A DNA stretch of 50,532 nt, taken from positions 1 through 50,532 of the forward strand of contig ONRP01000019.1 of the NCBI GenBank assembly GCA_900320245.1, read 5' to 3'. Of the stretch, positions 16,490 through 25,974 are shown piece by piece. Numbering within the stretch: the first letter of the stretch is position 1; every line of letters begins with the position of its first letter. The notes below the pieces were generated by a model. It was not told the DNA's origin. It searched no databases and was given only the letters and a program-made list of their open reading frames with translations. The DNA comes from an uncultured Prevotellaceae bacterium. GTDB taxonomy: Bacteria; Bacteroidota; Bacteroidia; Bacteroidales; Muribaculaceae. The translations under genes were made by a program, and so were the position numbers.

Positions 16490-16804
16490 TCAGAGCAGGG
16501 CGTCGATCTTGGCTGCCAAGGCGTCGCGTGTGATGGTACCCACGTGCTTGTCCACCATCTGGCCGTCCTTGAAGAACAGCATGGTGGGGATGTTGCGGAT
16601 GCCATACTCCACACTCAGTTCGTCACCCTCGTCGACATTGTATTTGCCGATAATGGCACGGTCCTCGTAGACACCTGCCAAATCCTCAACGATGGGGGCG
16701 ATGCTGCGGCAGGGACCACACCACGGAGCCCAGAAGTCAATCACTACGGGTTTGCCTGAATCCAATAACTCTTTGTAGTTAGCGTCGTTAATTTCTTTTG
16801 CCAT
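16490..16804 (-). CDS. trxA: Thioredoxin
   Basis: A 104-residue cytoplasmic thioredoxin, the standard length. The active site WCGPC places the redox cysteines at residues 29 and 32, preceded by VVIDFWAP, with the cis-proline in RNIPTMLFF. It reduces disulfides in client enzymes such as ribonucleotide reductase and peroxiredoxins. It lies 66 bp downstream of dnaE on the same strand but has its own sigma-54-type site in that gap, which argues for separate, possibly stress-linked, transcription. Confidence 0.96.
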   Translation of the reverse strand: MAKEINDANYKELLDSGKPVVIDFWAPWCGPCRSIAPIVEDLAGVYEDRAIIGKYNVDEGDELSVEYGIRNIPTMLFFKDGQMVDKHVGTITRDALAAKIDALL

Positions 16805-16847
16805 TTTTTAATTCGTATTTTTGATGTTAAAGTATATAGTTATTTAC

Positions 16848-16864
16848 TGCAAAAACAATGCCAA
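16848..16864 (-). promoter_or_regulatory. -24/-12 (sigma-54-type) promoter candidate of trxA
   Basis: The minus strand reads TTGGCATTGTTTTTGCA. The GG and GC dinucleotides are separated by exactly 10 bases, as the sigma-54 consensus TGGCAC-N5-TTGCW requires; the only -24 deviation is T for C. The inferred start near 16838 gives a leader of about 34 nt. No TAnnTTTG box is seen in the gap. Confidence 0.5.
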
Positions 16865-16870
16865 CACAAG

Positions 16871-19800
16871 TCATATGCGGGCATTGACCTTGAATTTGAT
16901 GCCACTCTCGTTCAAGGCGTCCATCAGTTGCTTGTCTACGGTGATGGATTTCTTGGAACGCAGCATGACATAGTTGCCGCTCATGGTGTCCTTCATGCGG
17001 AAGTAGAGTTCACACTTGTTGTCGCCATCACGGCCCATGTGCTGTTTCAGGAACCCTACGTTGATCAGGTCGTCATCATTGAGACTGATGACCAGGTTCC
17101 GCACCATTTTGCCCTTGAGGTTCTCGAGCAGGTCGATGGAACGCACATTGAAGCGGACATTTTCGCTGTAACCCTTCTCAAAAGCGCCTCTGACGACGAT
17201 GGCACAGCCGGGGATGCCGAATTTCTGATAATCGATAAACTTGTTGCCGAACAGCATAAACTCGTAGGAGCCGCTGTAGTCCTCGATTTTCATGATGCCG
17301 TACTGGCCGCCTTTCCTGTTCATGCGTGTCTGGAAATCCACCACGAGGCCGCCCAACGTGAGTTCCTTGTCCAGTTGGTCGGCTTGGTTCTTGACTTCGG
17401 CCAACGGGGTGTTGCAGCCATAGGTCACCTCCATGTAATAGGGGTCCAGCGGATGTGCTGACAGGTACATGCCCACCAGTTCGCGCTCGCGATTCAGGAG
17501 TTCCAATTGTGACCAGGGCTCGGCCTTGGGGATGGCCGGTGTGGCCACCTCTACCCCGCCGATAGCGCCGAACAACGAGTTCTGCATCTCCTGCACGCTG
17601 GCCTGGTAGCGGCTGCCAAAGCGCATGAGCGTCTCGCTGAAGACCTCGCCGCGCGGGTTCGTCTCAAAGAAGTCTTCGCGCTTGATTTCCTTAAAGTCGT
17701 CGAAGGCACCGGCCAGAGCCATCGATTCCAGTGCCTTGCGGTTGCAGGCGCGCTGGTCGATGCGCTGGACAAAGTCAAAGATATCCTTGAACGGGCCTTC
17801 CTTTTCGCGCTGCTCGATGATGGAGTCCACACAGCCCACGCCCACGCCCTTGATGCCGGCGAGGCCGAAGCGGATGCGGCCGTCCTTGGTAGCGCTGAAG
17901 TTCTTGTAACTCTCGTTGATGTTCGGTCCGAGTACCTCGATGCCCATCGAGCGGCACTCGTCCATATACTTGGAGAGTTTGTCCACATCGTTGAGGTTAC
18001 TGCTCAGCACGGCAGCCATATACTCGCTGGGATAGTTGGCCTTGAGATAAGCCGTCTGGTAGGCAACCCAACTGTAGCAGGTGGCGTGGGATTTGTTGAA
18101 CGCATAGGATGCGAACTTCTTCCAGTCCTCCCAAATCTTGTTCAAGACCTTCTTGTCATGTCCGTTTTTCTCTCCACCCTCATAGAACAGGGTTTCCAAC
18201 TCGTTCATCTTGTCGATCTGCTTCTTACCCATCGCCTTGCGCAGGGTGTCGCTTTGGCCACGGGTAAAGCCGGCCAACTGTCGCGACAGGAGCATGACTT
18301 GCTCCTGATAGACGGTGATGCCGTAGGTCTCCTTCAGGTATTTTTCCATGCAGGAGATGTCATACTCAATGGGTTCAACGCCATGCTTGCGGTTGATGAA
18401 CTGCGGGATGTATTCCATGGGGCCCGGCCTGTAGAGGGCGTTCATCGCAATCAGGTCCTCGAAGCAGGTGGGATGCAACTCGATGAGGTACTTCTGCATA
18501 CCGGCCGACTCGAACTGGAAAGTGCCTGCGGTCTGTCCCTTGCAATACAGTTCATAGGTCTTGGGGTCATCGATAGGAATTTTCTCGATGTCGATGTCGA
18601 TACCGTGGTTCAGTTTGATATTGGCCAGCGCCTCCTTGATGATGGAGAGGTTTTTCAGCCCCAGGAAGTCCATCTTGATCAGTCCTGTGCTCTCGATGAC
18701 GCCGCCCTCATACTGGGTGACGATGATGCGCTCGCCGTCGCTGTCGGTGGCGGTGCTCACAGGAACCCAGTCCGAAATGGGGTCGTGGCCGATGATGACG
18801 CCACAGGCATGGACGCCGGTGCTGCGGATGCTGCCCTCCAGTTTCTCGGCAAAGCGTATGGTCTCCCCTACTCTGGGGTCCTCGTTGTCAAGTTCGGCCC
18901 GGAATTCATTGAAGCATTCCAGACAATTCTTGACGGTGATCTTGTATTTCTTTCCCGGCTTCTCCTCGGGCATATCGTTAGGGGTGGACGGGATAAACTT
19001 GGCCAGACGGTTACTCTCGGCAATCGAGAGGTCTTCGACACGCGCAACATCCTTGATGGCGCTCTTGGCGGCCATGGTGCCGTAGGTGACAATGTGGGCC
19101 ACCTTATCGGCTCCATATTTCTCAGTCACATAGTTGAGCACAGCCGCACGGCCGTCGTCATCAAAGTCGGTGTCGATATCGGGCAGCGAGATGCGGTCGG
19201 GATTCAAGAAACGCTCGAACAGCAGGTCATACTTCATCGGGTCGATCTTGGTGATGCCCAGGCAATAGGCGACAGCCGAACCGGCCGCAGAACCACGTCC
19301 GGGCCCCACCGAGCAACCCAGTTTGGGCGCCATCTTGATGTAGTCCTGCACAATGAGGAAGTAACCGGGGAATCCCATGTTCTTGATGGTCTCCAACTCA
19401 AAGTCAAGGCGCTCGCGATGCTCCTCGTCCAGTTCGGGCCAGCGTTCCTTGGCGCCCTCGTATACCAGATAGCGCAGGTAGTCATCCTCGTTATCGAATC
19501 CGTCGGGCAAGGGGAAGTCGGGCAAGATGGGAGCATGGTCAATGCTGTAGATTTCCACCTTGTCGAGAATCTCGTTGGTGTTCTGCAGCGCCTCGGGAAT
19601 GTCGGCAAACACGCCATTCATCTCCTCTTGGGTCTTGAACCACTCCTGTTTGCTGTAGAGCATCACGTTGTCATCAGTCAGTTTTTTGCCGGTCGAGACG
19701 CAAATCAGACGCTCATGGGCATCGGCATCCTCCTCGTTGACAAAGTGGGAGTCGTTGCTGCAGATGAGTTTGATGTCCATCTCACGGGCAAACTGTATCA

Positions 19801-20416
19801 GGACGTCATTGACCATGCATTGGCGCTCGTAGGTCTCGTGGTTGGCGTGAGCCACAGTGGCTTTGTGCCGCTGCAACTCCAGATAATAATCGTCGCCAAA
19901 GACGTTCTTGAACCACTTGACCGTCTCTCGCGCCTGGTTCATCTGGCCACCCATGATCAACTGCGGCACTTCGCCGCCCAGACAAGCCGAACAGCAGATG
20001 ATGCCCTCGTGGTACTTCTCGAGTTCGCTGTGGTCGGTGCGGGGATGATAATACATACCCTCGGTCCATGCATGCGAAACAATCTTGATCAGATTCTTGT
20101 AGCCTTTGAGGTTCTTGGCCAACAAGATGAGGTGGTTGCCGTTGTCACGTTTGTCGTTACGGTCATGGCGGTCCTTCCACGCCACATAGACCTCGCAACC
20201 GAAAATCGGCTTGAATTTCTCGTCATCGCCGCGTTTCTTGTTGATCTTGGCTACGTAGTCATGAAACTCCTTGATGCCGTACATGTTGCCATGGTCGGTA
20301 ATCGCCATGCCGCGCATGCCATCGGCTATAGCCTTGTCGACCAACGCCTTAACAGGTGCCATGCCGTCAAGAATCGAGTATTGTGAGTGTACGTGAAGAT
20401 GTACAAATGGTATCAT
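16871..20416 (-). CDS. dnaE: DNA polymerase III alpha subunit
   Basis: The replicative polymerase catalytic subunit, 1181 residues. The N-terminal PHP domain is visible as HLHVHSQYSILDG, ITDHGNMYG and SNDSHF. The polymerase core has GPGRGSAAGS and the catalytic aspartates in LPDIDTDFDDDGR at about residues 408-418, then the GTMAAKSAIKDVAR and MSRQ/RGQSDTLRKAMGKK finger motifs. A helix-hairpin-helix region (AGIKGVG) and a C-terminal OB-fold follow. The protein ends soon after the OB-fold, a little shorter than E. coli DnaE, with no separate exonuclease domain, so it is DnaE-type rather than PolC. Confidence 0.97.
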   Translation of the reverse strand: MIPFVHLHVHSQYSILDGMAPVKALVDKAIADGMRGMAITDHGNMYGIKEFHDYVAKINKKRGDDEKFKPIFGCEVYVAWKDRHDRNDKRDNGNHLILLAKNLKGYKNLIKIVSHAWTEGMYYHPRTDHSELEKYHEGIICCSACLGGEVPQLIMGGQMNQARETVKWFKNVFGDDYYLELQRHKATVAHANHETYERQCMVNDVLIQFAREMDIKLICSNDSHFVNEEDADAHERLICVSTGKKLTDDNVMLYSKQEWFKTQEEMNGVFADIPEALQNTNEILDKVEIYSIDHAPILPDFPLPDGFDNEDDYLRYLVYEGAKERWPELDEEHRERLDFELETIKNMGFPGYFLIVQDYIKMAPKLGCSVGPGRGSAAGSAVAYCLGITKIDPMKYDLLFERFLNPDRISLPDIDTDFDDDGRAAVLNYVTEKYGADKVAHIVTYGTMAAKSAIKDVARVEDLSIAESNRLAKFIPSTPNDMPEEKPGKKYKITVKNCLECFNEFRAELDNEDPRVGETIRFAEKLEGSIRSTGVHACGVIIGHDPISDWVPVSTATDSDGERIIVTQYEGGVIESTGLIKMDFLGLKNLSIIKEALANIKLNHGIDIDIEKIPIDDPKTYELYCKGQTAGTFQFESAGMQKYLIELHPTCFEDLIAMNALYRPGPMEYIPQFINRKHGVEPIEYDISCMEKYLKETYGITVYQEQVMLLSRQLAGFTRGQSDTLRKAMGKKQIDKMNELETLFYEGGEKNGHDKKVLNKIWEDWKKFASYAFNKSHATCYSWVAYQTAYLKANYPSEYMAAVLSSNLNDVDKLSKYMDECRSMGIEVLGPNINESYKNFSATKDGRIRFGLAGIKGVGVGCVDSIIEQREKEGPFKDIFDFVQRIDQRACNRKALESMALAGAFDDFKEIKREDFFETNPRGEVFSETLMRFGSRYQASVQEMQNSLFGAIGGVEVATPAIPKAEPWSQLELLNRERELVGMYLSAHPLDPYYMEVTYGCNTPLAEVKNQADQLDKELTLGGLVVDFQTRMNRKGGQYGIMKIEDYSGSYEFMLFGNKFIDYQKFGIPGCAIVVRGAFEKGYSENVRFNVRSIDLLENLKGKMVRNLVISLNDDDLINVGFLKQHMGRDGDNKCELYFRMKDTMSGNYVMLRSKKSITVDKQLMDALNESGIKFKVNARI

Positions 20417-20452
20417 AGTTTGCTTCTTTTTGCCTATAAAATATTGGAGTGT

Positions 20453-20482
20453 AAAATTACTTCAAATTTTATACTTCTGCAA
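20453..20482 (-). promoter_or_regulatory. Promoter candidate of dnaE
   Basis: On the minus strand TTG (20482-20480) is followed after 19 bases by TAATTTTA (20460-20453), seven of eight matches to the -7 consensus. The inferred leader is about 30 nt. Confidence 0.4.
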
Positions 20483-20519
20483 AAAAAAGTTATTAACAAT
20501 TTAGGCTTCGCCCGAATCA

Positions 20520-20543
20520 GGCTTTAGGTCTTAGGCTTTAGGG
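20520..20543. repeat. Degenerate heptad repeat at the 3' end of the SGNH gene
   Basis: Three consecutive seven-base units (GGCTTTA, GGTCTTA, GGCTTTA) run across the stop codon of the SGNH-like gene. Similar heptads occur at 29454-29482 and 48506-48530. The role is unknown. Confidence 0.4.
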
Positions 20544-21575
20544 ATGCTGATGTAAATCAGGCTGAAGGTGGCGATAAATCTCGTCGGCGACGGCTTGGGC
20601 TGCTTTGTAGGACCAGTGGGTATCGTTGAACAGGAAGACATCCTTCTCGCCCTGCTCGACAAGGGGCCTCAGGCAGTCGCGGGTGATGAGCAGACGGCTA
20701 TCGTCGTTGAAAATGCGTTTGATGTCCTCGTTGACCGTTTTGGGCGGATAGGGATTGTCAACGATATGGTCTTGATAGAGGTCATACTTGTCGACGGGCA
20801 CAACAAACATCAGGCGTATGCCCTTCTCGGCTGCCTTGTCGACCAGCGACTGCCAGGTCTTTTTCATTTTCTCCTCGTGCTGTGGGTTGATGCCCATCTG
20901 CTTGATGTCGTCGGCATAGAAGAAGAGGTGCCGCTCGTCGCCCGGATAAGAGAAATAATCACCGTCGAGCATCATGTCGATGATGGGCGCCTCGGTAAAT
21001 CCTGAGCGGTAGGCAAAATAGTCCCTGAGACGGGCAAGCGACCACTGGTTGGGACTCTTCTTGGCCAGTTTTTTCTTGTCGGCGCGAACCATCTGCAGCG
21101 ATGATTTAGGGTCAAAACGGTACATGAACTCGTCAACCCCTCGCTCGGCGCATTCAACGATGATCACCGGCGCGTTGGTGCTGTCGATGATGCCGAGATT
21201 CATGATTTCGTAAGCAAACGTGTAGGGGTTGAAATACAGGCGCCGCTCGCAGTTAACCACCTTGACGCCATGCTGCGCCAAATAGTTCTGGTAGCCGTCG
21301 ATGCCACGTTCCGAGAATGAAGTGCCCACCGTAATCACGTCGGCCTGACTGCGATTGAGTTCGTCCAGGTCATAGACGGTGGTAAACATGATTTCGGGCA
21401 AGTAATTCTTGGCCAGCGTGCTGTCATAATCGTTGCCGAAGGGTATGAGTTGCAAACGCCCGATGTCGCCACTGGTGAGCGGACAGATGTTTAACGAGAA
21501 ATAGGTCACGCCAGCCACCAGTATGAGCCACAGCGGCAACAAGGTGTAGGATATCTTGATGAGAAATTTTTTCAT
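20538..21575 (-). CDS. AlgX/AlgJ-like SGNH hydrolase-fold protein
   Basis: A 345-residue membrane-anchored protein with an N-terminal hydrophobic segment (about residues 8-28) and an extracytoplasmic domain of the AlgX/AlgJ/DHHW type. The nucleophile motif is VGTSFSERG with Ser86, and the Asp-His pair is in NDTHWS (Asp318, His320). Such proteins receive acyl groups from a partner MBOAT protein and move them to a polysaccharide or other envelope acceptor. The MBOAT gene lies 21 bp upstream on the same strand, so the two form an acyl-transfer pair. No polysaccharide biosynthesis gene is near, so the acceptor cannot be named. Confidence 0.82.
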   Translation of the reverse strand: MKKFLIKISYTLLPLWLILVAGVTYFSLNICPLTSGDIGRLQLIPFGNDYDSTLAKNYLPEIMFTTVYDLDELNRSQADVITVGTSFSERGIDGYQNYLAQHGVKVVNCERRLYFNPYTFAYEIMNLGIIDSTNAPVIIVECAERGVDEFMYRFDPKSSLQMVRADKKKLAKKSPNQWSLARLRDYFAYRSGFTEAPIIDMMLDGDYFSYPGDERHLFFYADDIKQMGINPQHEEKMKKTWQSLVDKAAEKGIRLMFVVPVDKYDLYQDHIVDNPYPPKTVNEDIKRIFNDDSRLLITRDCLRPLVEQGEKDVFLFNDTHWSYKAAQAVADEIYRHLQPDLHQHP

Positions 21576-21596
21576 ATCAGTTATCGGTTGGCGTTT

Positions 21597-23042
21597 CTAG
21601 AATTGGAAATAGATGAACGTCTGGACCTGCCCAGAGAATAATATCATAATCACTAACAGAGTGATATAGAGCGCGTAGCGAGCCGCGGCATAGCGGAAGA
21701 TTCCCCAGCCGTCGATTTGTAACGCGTGTTGCTTGTCTCGCTGTAGCCACTCATAATAAAGGAGGGCCATACCCAGCATCAAGTCACTCTTCCCGACAAT
21801 AGCCGAACGGAAGTCAAACATTGACGTGAAAAACTTGTAAAGGAAACCCGCAGCCTGTGTAATCGACTCTGAACGGAATAATGTCCAGCCAATGATGAAC
21901 AGGAAGAACGTCAGCGCCATCTGAAGGAATTCCTTGAGAGACGGGAAAAAACGGCTGCCGGTGATAGTGTCAGCATACTTCTGGTTTGCCCCAAAGAAGT
22001 TATACACGGGTATCAGCACCGCATAGAGCAAACCCCAGCAAACAAAAGTCCAGTTCGCTCCGTGCCACAAACCGCTCAGGCCAAAAACGATAAGTATGTT
22101 GATAGTCCTGCGTGCCTGTCCGTTGCGGCTGCCTCCAAGAGGGATATAGATATAATCCTTGAACCATGACATGAGCGAGATGTGCCAACGACGCCACACC
22201 TCGGGTATATTGCGGGCAAAGAAAGGGTTGTTGAAATTGCGCATCAGGTTGAACCCGAACAGGCGACCGCAGCCGATTGCGATGTCGCTGTATCCCGAGA
22301 AATCGCAATAGATCTGTATGGCGAACAGGACCATTAGCACCAGCAGGGATGGTCCTGAAAGGTCTTGATACTGGTCCCAGTACATATTGACCGTAACAGC
22401 AATATTGTCAGCGACAAGGAGTTTCTTAACAAAACCCCATAACATCTGACGCAAGCCGTCAACTGCTTTGCAGTAGTCAAAAGAGCGTTCATGTTGGAAC
22501 TGTGGCAACAGGCTGGTGGCGCGTTCAATAGGTCCCGCCACAAGTTGTGGGAAGAAACTGATGTAGGCGAAGAATTCCACCACATCGTGTGTGGCATGCA
22601 CTTTATGCCGATATGCGTCGATAGTATAACTCAGGGCTTGGAAAGTATAGAAACTGATGCCCACAGGCAGAATAACCTCGGTGGTTACCCAGTCGAGTTC
22701 GTAGCCGAAGGTGGAGCGCAGCAACAAATTCAAGTTGTCGATAAAGAATCCGAAGTATTTAAAATAGCATAGTATCAACAGGTTCAATACAATGTTAGCG
22801 GCACTGATAAATTTCTGACAACCTCGCTTGTCTTCAAATCTTTCAATCAGCAAGCCGCTGTAGTAACTGCAAAACGAAGTCAGCACTATCAGTCCGAGGC
22901 ACCGCCAATCCCACCAGCCATAGAACACGTAACTGGCAATGACCAGCAACAGGTTCTGCCATCGCCGTCCCTTGAAGACGAACCAGTAGAGCAGGAACAC
23001 TACTGGCAGGAATATCAGAAATGGAAAAGAGTTAAACAGCAT
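21597..23042 (-). CDS. MBOAT family O-acyltransferase (AlgI/DltB-like)
   Basis: A 481-residue polytopic membrane protein. The start MLFNSFPFLIFLPVVFLLYW, the NLLLVIASYVFYGWWDW segment, the PVGISFYTFQALSYTID motif and the FNNPFFARNIPEVWRRWHISL loop are typical of AlgI/PatA proteins, as is the conserved histidine in SGLWHGANWTF. It is expected to carry an acyl group, usually acetyl, across the inner membrane. It heads a two-gene operon with the SGNH-fold partner downstream and is preceded by its own promoter. Confidence 0.93.
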   Translation of the reverse strand: MLFNSFPFLIFLPVVFLLYWFVFKGRRWQNLLLVIASYVFYGWWDWRCLGLIVLTSFCSYYSGLLIERFEDKRGCQKFISAANIVLNLLILCYFKYFGFFIDNLNLLLRSTFGYELDWVTTEVILPVGISFYTFQALSYTIDAYRHKVHATHDVVEFFAYISFFPQLVAGPIERATSLLPQFQHERSFDYCKAVDGLRQMLWGFVKKLLVADNIAVTVNMYWDQYQDLSGPSLLVLMVLFAIQIYCDFSGYSDIAIGCGRLFGFNLMRNFNNPFFARNIPEVWRRWHISLMSWFKDYIYIPLGGSRNGQARRTINILIVFGLSGLWHGANWTFVCWGLLYAVLIPVYNFFGANQKYADTITGSRFFPSLKEFLQMALTFFLFIIGWTLFRSESITQAAGFLYKFFTSMFDFRSAIVGKSDLMLGMALLYYEWLQRDKQHALQIDGWGIFRYAAARYALYITLLVIMILFSGQVQTFIYFQF

Positions 23043-23073
23043 GATTCACTCCATTATGTCTGCATAGAACATG

Positions 23074-23106
23074 CAAAAATACTACTTTTTTGTCACACGG
23101 CATCAA
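23074..23106 (-). promoter_or_regulatory. Promoter candidate of the MBOAT-SGNH operon
   Basis: On the minus strand TATTTTTG (23081-23074) matches the -7 consensus, with TTG at 23106-23104 at a slightly long spacing of 22. The inferred leader is about 25 nt. Confidence 0.45.
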
Positions 23107-23138
23107 TTAAACGGCAATAATTGGTCATTAACGGATAA

Positions 23139-25682
23139 TTAGAAGTTGAAGTGCAACTGAATGCGCACACCATGTCGGTCGGTGCCCGCATGCTCACGGT
23201 AAGTGAGGCGCCAGACGTAGTCCACACGCAGCACAGTCAAGATATTGTCCAGGCCGACGCCGACCTCCATATAGGGTTTGCTGCCCATCGGTTGGCACAG
23301 GGCATCGGCGGGAAACATGAACAGAAGATCATTGCAGCCGGGGTCATTCTTCTCGCTCAGGCTGCCCCACACGCCCCGCCACGAGAACACTTCGCGTAAC
23401 CGCAACCGTTTAATCAGCGGCAACCGGTTCATCAACACGCCGTTACCCCAGTAGGTCACATCCCACGACAGGGATTGGTCGTTGATGAATTCCATGGGTT
23501 TCATCAGCGAGAAACTCTCAGGCTGGATAGTGTATGAGAGGTTCACGTTGGGCAACAGCAGGTCGGGATAAGCCACTTGGCTCCACACCTTCTCACCCTT
23601 GAGGATGACGTCGGCATAGCCAAAAGCCGAAAACCAGAATCGCTTCTGCAGGGCCAGTTCGGTCTTGTTCACCTCGTGCAGGCTACCCATGAATCCCTTG
23701 GGCATATAGGTCTGGCTGAGCGTGATGATGGGGGCATCCATATTGATGGGAATGCGATAGGAACGCGATTGGTAGAAAGTCTCGCCAGGAGCGTACCGCA
23801 GTTGCACCGTGAAGCCGGCCTGGGTGTAACGCTCGTGCATGGTGCTGTCGGGGCACATAAAGGGTACCCATGGTGTCGCCTCGTGGATGTTGTGCTCGAT
23901 GCCCAGTGCCAGCGAGAAGTGGTTGTACCACTCGTGGCGATACTCGAGGCGCGTAGTGCACAGATACTGCATCATGATGTCCTTGTGGCGCCTGAGTGAG
24001 AGGAATACGTTGTCCTGGTTGGTGTAAAGGTAGTGCTGCGCCAGTTTGTCCACATCGTAGCGATGGGTGAGCCTGAGGCTGTGAATGGGAAATTCCTGGT
24101 CCATCGCCCGCTTGGGCAGGAAGGAATATTCCAGCGAGCCCATGTACTTGAACTTGCGGTCGTTGGTGCCATAGGCCACATAGCCGCGTGCAAACCAGTG
24201 CCGGCTCAGGTTGACGTTGGTCATACCGCCCAAGCGCAGGCGCAAACCCTCCAGCGAGTTGCCGCTGATGATGGTGTTTAACGGTCCGATGTCAAACCGG
24301 CTCATTTTGGCTGTGGGAACGTAGCCGTTCACTAATGTAACAATCACCTGCTCAGCCCAATAGAATAGTTTGGAACCGCGCAGTCGCTGCATCAGGCTTT
24401 GCATCGTTTCGGTGGTGGTTCGTGCTTCAGGAGGACGGTATTCCATCCAGAACTCCTCGGGCATAAAGGCTGCACTGCCGTCGGCGTGCTGTTCCTCCTT
24501 GAAGTTGAACACACCACTCTCGGGGCGTTCGAAGTTGTGGTCACGGTAGGACGTCTCACGGCGCGCAAACAGTTCTGGCAGTCCAGGCATCACTTTCAGG
24601 TTGATTTCAACATTGTCGCGCACCTTTAGGCGGCATCCGTTAGGCGCCCGCTCAAAATCTTGCTCGATGCTCATGCGTTCCACGTAATTCAGGTTGATAT
24701 CATGGGGAACCCCCATCGATACGCGCTTGATGAACATGGTGGTGTCCTCGAGCGAGACATACAGCCGCCCCAGGAAACCGAAAGTCTGTGGTGTGAAAGG
24801 CACGAAACTCAAAACGGCGCAGCGCTCACCGTCGACGATGACCGTGTCGTTGAGGTAGAACTTGTAGAAATCCACCGCGATGCGCGATAGCGGGCTGACG
24901 AAGCGGTTGGTCAGCAGGGTGACGTCGTTCTGGAAGATGTCGACCTCGCCCATGTAGTCGTCGAGCAACTTCTTGATGTTGGTCTGGTCGATGTGCTCGT
25001 CGATGCCGGCACTGCGGCTGCCCAGGATAAGTTGCTTGTGGGTGTCGGGGTCGTGGGTGAAATGGTCACGCGCCACGGTCTCCTTGATTGAGAACGGCAG
25101 CACGCGCTGTCCCGTCAGCAGCGATGTGTCGGCATATTGGTCAATCCACCGCTGCTCCTCGGGCTTGTTGGTAAGGGCTTCCAGGTTGCCGAAGCCCACC
25201 ATCATGCGTTCATACTGGCAATAGCCGTAGTGCGGCATGCGGCTCGGGTCTCCGTCATCACGGCGGGCACGCAACTTCTTGATCATATCGACAGCGGGAT
25301 TGTTCTTCTTGCTGTAGTGTTCCTTGCCGCGCCTGACGACTACTTCGCCCAGTTCAACGCCAGTGGCCACCAGGTCTACGAGCACCACGTTGCCTTGGCC
25401 CGGCTTGATGTCCACCACCTTGGGGCGGTAGCCCATCGCCGTAATGCGTAACTGTCTGAATGAGGCCCTGGTGGAAACTGTGAAACCGCCCTTGTCGTTG
25501 GCCAGTACCCCTTCGCTGGTACCCATCAGGGTAACCGAGGCATAGGGCACTCCGTCGCGCGACAGCGAGTCGCGCACCAGGCCCGTGATCTGCGTCACGG
25601 GATTGGCGTGCTGACCCCATGCCGCAATCGCGTAACACAATAGCAGTGCCAGCAGTACAATATGCCTCTTGATTGGTTTCAC
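23139..25682 (-). CDS. DUF5686 outer-membrane protein with carboxypeptidase-like regulatory domain
   Basis: An 847-residue exported protein. A signal peptide (HIVLLALLLCYAIAAWG) is followed by a carboxypeptidase-like regulatory beta-sandwich (ITGLVRDSLSRDGVPYASVTLMGT, residues about 32-110), as in TonB-dependent receptors. The DUF5686 region then runs to a C-terminal aromatic strand pattern ending in HFNF, consistent with a beta-barrel. No TonB plug domain is visible. The start is GTG at 25682; no ATG fits the signal peptide better. A -7 box lies only five bases upstream, so the message may be nearly leaderless. The function of DUF5686 proteins is not known to me. Confidence 0.85.
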   Translation of the reverse strand: MKPIKRHIVLLALLLCYAIAAWGQHANPVTQITGLVRDSLSRDGVPYASVTLMGTSEGVLANDKGGFTVSTRASFRQLRITAMGYRPKVVDIKPGQGNVVLVDLVATGVELGEVVVRRGKEHYSKKNNPAVDMIKKLRARRDDGDPSRMPHYGYCQYERMMVGFGNLEALTNKPEEQRWIDQYADTSLLTGQRVLPFSIKETVARDHFTHDPDTHKQLILGSRSAGIDEHIDQTNIKKLLDDYMGEVDIFQNDVTLLTNRFVSPLSRIAVDFYKFYLNDTVIVDGERCAVLSFVPFTPQTFGFLGRLYVSLEDTTMFIKRVSMGVPHDINLNYVERMSIEQDFERAPNGCRLKVRDNVEINLKVMPGLPELFARRETSYRDHNFERPESGVFNFKEEQHADGSAAFMPEEFWMEYRPPEARTTTETMQSLMQRLRGSKLFYWAEQVIVTLVNGYVPTAKMSRFDIGPLNTIISGNSLEGLRLRLGGMTNVNLSRHWFARGYVAYGTNDRKFKYMGSLEYSFLPKRAMDQEFPIHSLRLTHRYDVDKLAQHYLYTNQDNVFLSLRRHKDIMMQYLCTTRLEYRHEWYNHFSLALGIEHNIHEATPWVPFMCPDSTMHERYTQAGFTVQLRYAPGETFYQSRSYRIPINMDAPIITLSQTYMPKGFMGSLHEVNKTELALQKRFWFSAFGYADVILKGEKVWSQVAYPDLLLPNVNLSYTIQPESFSLMKPMEFINDQSLSWDVTYWGNGVLMNRLPLIKRLRLREVFSWRGVWGSLSEKNDPGCNDLLFMFPADALCQPMGSKPYMEVGVGLDNILTVLRVDYVWRLTYREHAGTDRHGVRIQLHFNF

Positions 25683-25686
25683 GCGG

Positions 25687-25694
25687 CAAAATTA
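25687..25694 (-). promoter_or_regulatory. -7 box candidate of the DUF5686 gene
   Basis: TAATTTTG on the minus strand (25694-25687) matches TAnnTTTG but ends four bases before the GTG start, which implies a leaderless or near-leaderless transcript. No -33 TTG is seen at the usual distance. Confidence 0.3.
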
Positions 25695-25974
25695 CTGCAT
25701 TTTTTCTCGCTGCGTTGCATCACCGCTTTTAAATATCACATTTATTTTATAGCAGTTAGCCACAACCCCGTTTTAAAATGCGTAATTTGTTTATGATATG
25801 AAAGACGAAATGAAATGCTTCAATCTATCAAAAAGTATCCCTGTTTTGACTATGATAATTGTCTGAAAATCAAAAAACTTAGCGTCTTTGCGACTTAGCG
25901 TGACATTTGGTGGCGGGTGTTTTGGCTGAATAGTTACCGCAGGGTTTTGGGTCATCTGGAATACGGTTCCTAAG

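Noticed and set aside
18086-20386. Long plus-strand ORF of 766 codons inside dnaE
   Set aside because: It is antisense to a highly conserved polymerase gene, has the composition expected of the complement of its codon usage, and shows no domain or start signal. The same applies to the long antisense ORFs over the ABC exporter (2026-3621), lptF/G (26917-28179), ribBA (28216-29424), the endonuclease (30207-32162) and tamB (40398-41888).
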